Of a stretch of DNA of 64,000 nucleotides, positions 58,155 through 64,000 are shown piece by piece. The DNA comes from Moritella sp. Urea-trap-13 (GTDB lineage Bacteria; Pseudomonadota; Gammaproteobacteria; Enterobacterales; Moritellaceae). The stretch's first letter is position 1, and each line of letters opens with the position of its first letter. The notes under the pieces were generated by a model. The model worked only from the letters and a program-made list of their open reading frames with translations. It was not told the DNA's origin and ran no database searches. Location: positions 310,001-374,000 of the forward strand of contig NZ_PJCA01000031.1 in the NCBI RefSeq assembly GCF_002836355.1, in the 5' to 3' direction. The position numbers were made by a program, and so were the translations under genes.

Positions 58155-59371
58155 CTCAACCAATACTGACTGATATCACGATGCCATCGTTGGGTGCTGA
58201 TATGACTGAGGGAATGCTGGTGAAATGGCTGGTTAAAGTGGGAGACATTGTCCACAACGGCGATATTATTGCAGAGCTAGAAACCCATAAGGGGATCATT
58301 GATATGGAAGTTTACCAGTCCGGCACTATCGCCGAAATACTGGTGCAACCGGTTACCGCAGCCCCAGTGGGGACCGTTTTAGCAAGGTTACAGTGTGAAG
58401 CCATGAGCGATGCTGCCGATCTCCCTTTACCTGACGTTGTGCCGTCAATAACTGCATCGTCCATACCAGAACCATTGCTAGCAGAACCATTGACAGCAGA
58501 AATAGCACCTACAGAAATATCATCAACAGTACCATCGCCGATAATTCCTGCTGTCGTTGAAACGGTAGATGCTTATTCTAATGTTAATGGGTCACCTATT
58601 GTGCGAAAAATGGCGGCAGCACAACAGTTGGATCTAACCAATATTATCGGCAGTGGCCCCCACGGTGCGATCCTGTTAAAGGATCTGCCCCAGCAATCCG
58701 CCACTGGCTTACCTAATATGCGCAGGGCGATAGCTGTTGCTATGGAAAAGTCCAAAAAAAAGATACCGCATTTTTACCTGAGCCTAAATATAGATATGAC
58801 CAAAGCGCAGAGCTGGCTACAGCAAGTCAATAGTGATAAAGCGCCGGAACAGCGGCTGTTATTGATTGCCTTATTATTGAAAGCTGTCGCGATGGCTTTG
58901 CGCAAGTTCCCGTCGTTAAATGGGTTCTATACCGATCAGCAGTTACAGTTGGCTGATGATATTCATATCGGTAACGTTATCAGCTTACGGCAGGGGGGCT
59001 TAATTGTGCCCGCAATCCATCAGGTTGATACGCTGTCGGTGACCGCTATCATGCAGGCAGTCAGTGACATTAGTGCACGTAGCCGTAGCGGCCATCTACG
59101 TAGTTCAGAACTTACCGATGCGACCTTTACCGTGACCAATATGGGAGACCGCGGTGCAGACTGTGTGTATGGGATTATATATCCGCCGCAGGTGGCTATT
59201 CTTGGTTTTGGTAAACTGCGTAAAACAGCGCTGGTACAAGAGGGTAACCTTGTTGCTGGCGATGAGATAACCGTATGTTTAAGCGCCGACCACCGGGCTA
59301 TCGATGGGATGTTGGCTAGCAAGTTTCTCAATGCGCTTTCCTCACAATTACAACAACCGGAATGTTTATGA
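58151..59371 (+). CDS. Dihydrolipoamide acyltransferase E2 component
   Basis: A 406-residue E2 protein. One N-terminal lipoyl domain carries the lysine in [13 protein letters not shown] (near residue 45). A Pro/Ala/Ser-rich linker, a peripheral subunit-binding domain ([25 protein letters not shown], shown in halves: [14 protein letters not shown] and [15 protein letters not shown]) and the catalytic acyltransferase domain follow. The active site is [17 protein letters not shown] (HRxxDG near residue 380). No E3 gene is in the operon, so lipoamide dehydrogenase must come from elsewhere in the genome. Coupled to E1 beta by an ATGA overlap. Confidence 0.92.
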   Translation: MTQPILTDITMPSLGADMTEGMLVKWLVKVGDIVHNGDIIAELETHKGIIDMEVYQSGTIAEILVQPVTAAPVGTVLARLQCEAMSDAADLPLPDVVPSITASSIPEPLLAEPLTAEIAPTEISSTVPSPIIPAVVETVDAYSNVNGSPIVRKMAAAQQLDLTNIIGSGPHGAILLKDLPQQSATGLPNMRRAIAVAMEKSKKKIPHFYLSLNIDMTKAQSWLQQVNSDKAPEQRLLLIALLLKAVAMALRKFPSLNGFYTDQQLQLADDIHIGNVISLRQGGLIVPAIHQVDTLSVTAIMQAVSDISARSRSGHLRSSELTDATFTVTNMGDRGADCVYGIIYPPQVAILGFGKLRKTALVQEGNLVAGDEITVCLSADHRAIDGMLASKFLNALSSQLQQPECL

Positions 59372-59613
59372 ACAATGATGCTATCCAAAAACTGGTTATC
59401 TCCGCTATTCAGCAGGTGGCACCAGAAATCGATAAAAATGACCTTGAACCAGACGCTGATATCAGGGAAGCGTGTGATTTAGATTCGATAGACTTTTTAA
59501 ATTTTATCATTGCGTTAAAAGATGCCACTGGAGTCAGTATTGCAGAGGTCGATTACCCCAGAGTCAATACACTCACTAGCATGTGCGAATATCTGGCTGA
59601 GAAGCTGCCATAA
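59368..59613 (+). CDS. Acyl carrier protein
   Basis: An 81-residue, acidic, helical protein with the phosphopantetheine attachment Ser in ACDLDSIDFLNFIIAL (the DSxxF/L motif near residue 37). It starts in an ATGA overlap with the E2 gene. It is not one of the fatty-acid cluster ACPs; its operon position suggests that an acyl group or acetyl unit made by the synthetase or dehydrogenase may be carried on it. That role is inference. Confidence 0.85.
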   Translation: MNNDAIQKLVISAIQQVAPEIDKNDLEPDADIREACDLDSIDFLNFIIALKDATGVSIAEVDYPRVNTLTSMCEYLAEKLP

Positions 59614-59653
59614 TCAGATCTACCACCTTGGTGATCTTACAAGGAATCGAACT

Positions 59654-62152
59654 ATGCGGTCCCCAAAAATAAAGCATGAAACAGGTAATGACATCTACTG
59701 GTTTGATGAACTCGGCATTGCAGATGTTGCTCAGGTTGGTGGTAAAAATGCCAGTCTGGGAGAAATGATCAGCCAGATGGCTTTGGAGGGTATTGTCGTG
59801 CCTTTTGGTTTTGCAACCAGTGCCAATATGTTTCGTGAATTTCTTCAGAAAAATGCACTTGACCAGGCTATTGGACAGCATATACAGGCGCTGGCTGATG
59901 GCGCAGAAAATCTGCAGACAGCCGGGGCTGCTATCAGAAAACTGATCTCGGAGGGGCAATTTAGCCCATCGCAACAACAGCAGATCGGCTCTGCATATCG
60001 ACAACTGTGTCATCAGATCGGCTGTGATAATGTTAGCGTAGCAGTAAGAAGTTCAGCTACAGCGGAAGATTTGCCTGAAGCCAGTTTTGCTGGTCAGCAA
60101 GAAAGTTATCTGAATATTACCGGTGAAGTAGATCTGCTGGAAGCCTGCAGGCAGTGCTTTGCGTCACTGTATACGGACAGGGCGATCAGCTATCGCCAAG
60201 AACAGGGCTTTACACATCAGCAAGTTGCGCTCTCTGTCGGGGTGCAACAGATGATTAATGCCGAATCAGCCGGGGTGATGTTCAGCCTTGATACTGAAAC
60301 TGGATTTCCTGATGTGGTTGTTATTAACGCCGCTTGGGGACTGGGTGAAACCATAGTGAAAGGCAGTGTTACCCCAGATCGGTTTATGGTTTATAAACCT
60401 CTGCTCACTAATAAAGCATTGTTGCCGATAATTGAAAAAAAGCAGGGCAGTAAACTGGAAAAAATGGTGTATTCCTCTTCCATTTCGGAGTCAACCTTGA
60501 CTGTTGCGACTGATGACACGGAACGAACTACATTTGTGCTCACTGATGATGAAGTGATGGCGCTGGCAAAATGGGCGGTGGCAATTGAGCGCCATTACTG
60601 CAGGCCAATGGATATGGAATGGGCCAAAGACAGCGTTACGAAAAAGATTTATATGGTACAAGCTCGACCAGAAACGGTGGAGTCACAAAAAAGTAGCGGC
60701 GTGCTGGTAAACTACCAGTTAAAAGAACAATCGAAGGTTCTGGTTGAAGGGACTAGCGTCGGCAGTGCCATCGCGACGGGGCCTGTCTTTAACATTGCCA
60801 GTCCGGCTGATATTGACCAGTTTCCTGATGGTGCAATTTTGGTTACACAAAAAACCGATCCTGACTGGGTGCCGTTAATGAGCAGGGCATCTGGTATTAT
60901 AACGGATGTTGGTGGGCCGACGAGCCATGCTGCCATTGTCAGCCGGGAGTTAAAAGTTGCCACCATTGTCGGCTGTGAAAACGCAACTAGCGTGCTGAAA
61001 AATAACCAACAGGTCACTCTGAGCTGCGCCGAGGGCGCGCTAGGTAAAGTTTATGAGGGTAAATTAGCTTATGAGACCACTGCTATTAATTTAGCTGATA
61101 TCCCCAGAACTCAGACTGAGATCATGATTAATGCCGCTCTGCCGGACAGTATTTTTCACTGGTGGTCATTGCCGGTGGCTGGGATTGGTTTAACGCGAAT
61201 CGAGTTTATTATTTCCAGTCAGATCCGTGTACACCCCATGGCATTGGTGCATCCTGAGAAAGTTACCGATCCGGTTGTGCGGAATAAAATTCAAAAATTG
61301 ACTCGTGGTTATTCACATCAACCGGATTACTTTGTTACTCATTTGGCTTTGGGCGTAGCTAAAATAGCGGCCTCACAATATCCGAAACCAGTGATAGTGC
61401 GGATGTCAGATTTTAAATCAAACGAATACCGCGGTCTGTTGGGAGGGGTATTTTTTGAAATAGAAGAAGAAAATCCAATGCTGGGATTACGTGGTGCATC
61501 GCGTTATTACCATCCACTTTATAAGGAAGCATTTATACTGGAATGTCAGGCTATTATTCGCGCACGCGAGCAGATAGGATTTGATAACATCATCGTGATG
61601 ATCCCCTTTTGTCGAACACCTGACGAGGCGGATAAAGTGCTGGCCGTGATGGCCGAAGCCGGTTTAATACGGGGCGAAAATGGATTGCAGGTTTATGTGA
61701 TGTGTGAAATCCCCTCGAATGTTATTTTGGCAGAGGAGTTTGCTCGGCGTTTTGACGGTTTTTCTATCGGCAGTAATGATTTGACCCAATTGGTGCTGGG
61801 TATAGACCGAGATTCAAACGAACTCAAACCCCTGTTCGATGCCCGAAATGCGGCAGTGAAAAGTATGATAGCTCAGGTGATTAAGGTCGCGCATGAATGT
61901 GGATGTAAGGTCGGTATCTGTGGGCAGGCGCCGTCTGACCACCCCGAATTCGCCGAGTTTTTGGTGGAATGTGGTATAGACTCTATTTCACTCAACCCTG
62001 ATTCCGTACCGACTGCAAGTATTCATATCGCTGCTGCTGAGGGATTGAAAGCAGAGGAATTAAAAGTAGGGCTATCTAAAGCTGAGCTATCTCAAACTGA
62101 CTCATCTAAAGTTGAACAGTCTAAAGCAAAAGATGAGACTGATACCAGCTAA
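59654..62152 (+). CDS. ppsA: Phosphoenolpyruvate synthase
   Basis: PpsA converts pyruvate plus ATP to PEP, AMP and phosphate, the gluconeogenic bypass of pyruvate kinase. The start at 59654 has AAGGAA 7 bases before it; the longer open frame overlaps the ACP gene. The 832 residues contain GGKNASLGEMI (ATP-binding N-domain), the phosphohistidine GGPTSHAAIVSREL near 418, and the PEP/pyruvate TIM barrel ending with GICGQAPSDHPEFAEFLV. The C-terminus adds a tail of four 5-residue repeats (LSKAE, LSQTD, SSKVE, QSKAK) not usual in the family. It is the last gene of the operon, 40 bp after the ACP. Confidence 0.94.
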   Translation: MRSPKIKHETGNDIYWFDELGIADVAQVGGKNASLGEMISQMALEGIVVPFGFATSANMFREFLQKNALDQAIGQHIQALADGAENLQTAGAAIRKLISEGQFSPSQQQQIGSAYRQLCHQIGCDNVSVAVRSSATAEDLPEASFAGQQESYLNITGEVDLLEACRQCFASLYTDRAISYRQEQGFTHQQVALSVGVQQMINAESAGVMFSLDTETGFPDVVVINAAWGLGETIVKGSVTPDRFMVYKPLLTNKALLPIIEKKQGSKLEKMVYSSSISESTLTVATDDTERTTFVLTDDEVMALAKWAVAIERHYCRPMDMEWAKDSVTKKIYMVQARPETVESQKSSGVLVNYQLKEQSKVLVEGTSVGSAIATGPVFNIASPADIDQFPDGAILVTQKTDPDWVPLMSRASGIITDVGGPTSHAAIVSRELKVATIVGCENATSVLKNNQQVTLSCAEGALGKVYEGKLAYETTAINLADIPRTQTEIMINAALPDSIFHWWSLPVAGIGLTRIEFIISSQIRVHPMALVHPEKVTDPVVRNKIQKLTRGYSHQPDYFVTHLALGVAKIAASQYPKPVIVRMSDFKSNEYRGLLGGVFFEIEEENPMLGLRGASRYYHPLYKEAFILECQAIIRAREQIGFDNIIVMIPFCRTPDEADKVLAVMAEAGLIRGENGLQVYVMCEIPSNVILAEEFARRFDGFSIGSNDLTQLVLGIDRDSNELKPLFDARNAAVKSMIAQVIKVAHECGCKVGICGQAPSDHPEFAEFLVECGIDSISLNPDSVPTASIHIAAAEGLKAEELKVGLSKAELSQTDSSKVEQSKAKDETDTS

Positions 62153-62168
62153 TTTAGCTCGTCAATTT

Positions 62169-63014
62169 TTAATCCATTGATTGTTGTCGCAGCTGCTGCA
62201 GATCTTGCCAACTGAATGTCGGCCCTTGTTTACAGGCATATTTGTTATGAATATAACAGTGCCCACAAAGTCCAAGGGCACAGTGCATGCGCCGCTCGAC
62301 CGATAGAAAGATGGCATCGGCACTAAACCCAGCTCCGAGAAGATAATTCGCCACGCTGTGCATCATCTGTTCTGGCCCACAGAGTAGCGCTATGGTTGGG
62401 GCCTGAACAAATGACGTTACCGCGCTGGGCAGAAAATCCATTGGGGTGCCTTTATATTCATTTATACTATGCTTATCATTTGGCGATAGATCTTCCAGCA
62501 CATTAACAACGTTAATGGCCTCTTTTTGCCAAAGTAGGCGCTCTGGTTTTAGCATCTGCGTGGTTCTATTTCTGGCGCCATATACCAAGGTGACAGGTTG
62601 TTTTTTCGATCCAGAATTCACTGTGTTGATCAGGCTGACCAAAGGCGCTAGACCACAGCCGCCTGCAACAATTAGCAGGTTTTTATCGCGGATTTTTGCA
62701 AGTGGCCAGCCCACACCAAAAGGACCGCGGGCACCCAATATGTCACCTGCCTGCATGTTAAAAAGCGCTGATGTTAGCACTCCCATCCGCCGGATCAGAG
62801 CGCGAAATTCACCATTAGCATTAGGTGGCTCAGTAAAACTAAACGGGGCTTCGCCAGCACCAGGTACATTGAGCATAAAGAACTGGCCCGGCAGAGTCTG
62901 TTGCCAGTTGTGAGTATTATCGGTGTTAATAAAGCGGAAACGATAGTGGCGGGTATGCTCGCTATCCTCTACATGGTCTACTAACTGGATGGTATCGGGT
63001 ATATGGCTAGGCAT
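62169..63014 (-). CDS. FAD/NAD(P)-binding electron-transfer subunit (sulfhydrogenase gamma / AsrB type)
   Basis: The ATG ending at 63014 has AAGGA at 8 bases, giving 281 residues. An FAD-binding beta-barrel (LPGQFFMLNVPGAGEAPFSFTEPP) and an NAD(P)-binding domain (GGCGLAPLVSLINTV; LLCGPEQMMHSVANYLL) are followed by a [2Fe-2S] site with MHCALGLCGHCYIHNKYACKQGP. This is the layout of the gamma subunit of sulfhydrogenases and of AsrB. It overlaps its partner by 8 bp. No catalytic subunit lies on this side, only the convergent ppsA, so any such gene would be beyond the right edge. Confidence 0.82.
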   Translation of the reverse strand: MPSHIPDTIQLVDHVEDSEHTRHYRFRFINTDNTHNWQQTLPGQFFMLNVPGAGEAPFSFTEPPNANGEFRALIRRMGVLTSALFNMQAGDILGARGPFGVGWPLAKIRDKNLLIVAGGCGLAPLVSLINTVNSGSKKQPVTLVYGARNRTTQMLKPERLLWQKEAINVVNVLEDLSPNDKHSINEYKGTPMDFLPSAVTSFVQAPTIALLCGPEQMMHSVANYLLGAGFSADAIFLSVERRMHCALGLCGHCYIHNKYACKQGPTFSWQDLQQLRQQSMD

Positions 63015-64000
63015 TTTTTTCAATCCTTTTCATTATAGAATGAACGCCAATTACACCTGGGCAGGTCTGCTCACAGCGACCGCAACCGACACAACCATAA
63101 CGACCAAATTCCGACACAAAGGCATCACTGAATTTGTGATTCCAAAAGCGCTGAACTCTTGCTCCGGCATTAACCGATGGGTTGTTAAAACTGGCTTCGC
63201 GTTGAAAACCTTCGTACAGACAAGAATCCCAGAAGCGTTGTTGGGTAACCTTGCCTGCCGTTTCTATATCGCGAGTGCTGTAGCAGGAACAGGTCGGGCA
63301 CAACGAAGTACACCCCGAGCATGCGAGGCATTGAATTGCTACAGTGTCCCAGAAAGTCGCTGTAATGGTATTGCTGTTTAATTGTTTAATACCAGCGGTA
63401 ATATGAACATCGCTGGGAAATTCAGACTCGCACTGCTGCAGACTGGCTTCGCGTTGGGCCATATAGTGTCCGTATGCAAGCTCGAGTCCCAGTTCTAGCC
63501 CAAGGAGTGCCTCTTTACCTTTATCTGTGGTAGCCAGCAGAAACCAGTTATCATCAGGCAAGGGATGTAAAATAAGATCGGCGGTATTGATTCTGACGCC
63601 TGGGCCTGCATCAACGGTTGGGCAAAAACCATTTTCACAGGGGTGAATACAATCTACACCGACTAATAAACATTGGTTACGCCTTGCTTGATAATAGGGA
63701 TCATCTTTAAAAAACTGGTCCTGATAACTGATCGCAGTCAGATCACAGCTCTGCACGCCAAATAAAACAAAAGGTGCCGGTGTTGGTAGGGTTTCTCTGA
63801 AACATTGGCCGTCAAATATCAACAAATTCTCACGCTCGGCAAAGAAAAATGCCTTGGGCGAGCTTAATGGTTTGTCCGTCAGTAGTGGTGCCGTTGCTCC
63901 GTTGTCGATCTGTTGCCAGTAGCACTGTTGATTACTGTCTTTAATCACCTGGTTGAATTGGTAATGCTCGGCTAGGTGATGCTGTAATATGCAGAGATTA
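63007..64000 (-). CDS. 4Fe-4S dicluster electron-transfer subunit (sulfhydrogenase beta / AsrA type), partial
   Basis: The frame stays open to the right edge of the window and the residues before the first in-window GTG (63948) still resemble the family, so the N-terminus lies outside. About 330 residues are visible. Four Cys groups, CLACSGCTSLCPTC and GRYGCVGCGRCEQTCPG, give two [4Fe-4S] ferredoxin-like clusters near the C-terminus, and LVGVDCIHPCENGFCPTVD holds more cysteines mid-chain. This is the HydB/AsrA type. It likely passes electrons between the FAD subunit and a hydrogenase or sulfite reductase catalytic subunit not visible here. Confidence 0.8.
   Translation of the reverse strand, partial: NLCILQHHLAEHYQFNQVIKDSNQQCYWQQIDNGATAPLLTDKPLSSPKAFFFAERENLLIFDGQCFRETLPTPAPFVLFGVQSCDLTAISYQDQFFKDDPYYQARRNQCLLVGVDCIHPCENGFCPTVDAGPGVRINTADLILHPLPDDNWFLLATTDKGKEALLGLELGLELAYGHYMAQREASLQQCESEFPSDVHITAGIKQLNSNTITATFWDTVAIQCLACSGCTSLCPTCSCYSTRDIETAGKVTQQRFWDSCLYEGFQREASFNNPSVNAGARVQRFWNHKFSDAFVSEFGRYGCVGCGRCEQTCPGVIGVHSIMKRIEKNA

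Noticed and set aside
59522-59653. Longer start of PEP synthase overlapping the ACP gene
   Set aside because: The extra 44 residues match no family member, and ATG 59654 has AAGGAA seven bases before it.

Overview
The window looks like chromosome from a marine, facultatively anaerobic gammaproteobacterium of the Vibrionaceae/Moritellaceae/Psychromonadaceae neighbourhood. A Moritella-like host is my best guess, from gene families only: DUF2956, YfgJ, YcjX/YcjF and an aspA-dcuA pair. Most of the backbone is AT-rich. The secreted-protein gene at 34995-38438 and the DUF4010 gene at 51655-52950 are visibly richer in GC, and 54392-64000 mildly so, which suggests transfer. I saw no transposase, integrase, rRNA, complete tRNA or CRISPR array.

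Layout. 1-3899: a 5'-nucleotidase cut by the left edge, a CDF metal exporter, and a glutathione S-transferase that seems to start at ATT. 4272-7271: aspA and dcuA, the aspartate-to-fumarate and C4-dicarboxylate exchange module. 7510-15853 (minus strand): a glycogen operon, free-standing CBM48 protein, then glgB, glgP, glgC and glgA. A perfect CRP site lies upstream, and a hairpin attenuator candidate sits between glgC and glgA. 16357-22233: two tandem HD-GYP sensor paralogues. 22530-26433: nirB, nirD and nirC for nitrite uptake and reduction, with an FNR-like site. 26680-34287: housekeeping genes (an RhlE-type helicase, a frameshifted membrane-hydrolase gene, ycjXF, yiaWV, yfgJ, DUF2956).

34865-39200 is accessory: a structured leader resembling a diverged GEMM (cyclic dinucleotide) riboswitch, then a secreted protein of about 1150 residues with thrombospondin type 3 repeats and four copies of an unrecognised Cys/Trp-rich module, then a gene-free stretch with a (TAA)12 microsatellite. 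39349-48764 is a copper island: CopA ATPase, a small cupredoxin, a P-II-like protein, DUF2933, an isoprenylcysteine methyltransferase-like protein, an HMA-like protein, a Met-rich periplasmic protein, a CopI-type cupredoxin and a CusRS-type two-component system. Four copies of a 15-bp operator-like motif precede copA, copI, the regulator gene, and a short ORF lying before the DUF3047 gene.

48889-64000: an MscS-type channel with a G9 tract, a GNAT acetyltransferase remnant, the DUF4010 gene, ldhA, and a tightly coupled operon (acyl-CoA synthetase, 2-oxoacid dehydrogenase E1alpha/E1beta/E2, acyl carrier protein, PEP synthase). It converges on two sulfhydrogenase/AsrAB-type electron-transfer genes, the second cut by the right edge. 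The shared theme is anaerobic and mixed carbon metabolism: fumarate, nitrite, lactate/pyruvate/PEP, glycogen.

The most rewarding places to look again are the riboswitch-like leader with its repeat protein, the copper operon containing a P-II-like protein with its shared operators, and the ACP-containing 2-oxoacid dehydrogenase/PEP synthase operon.
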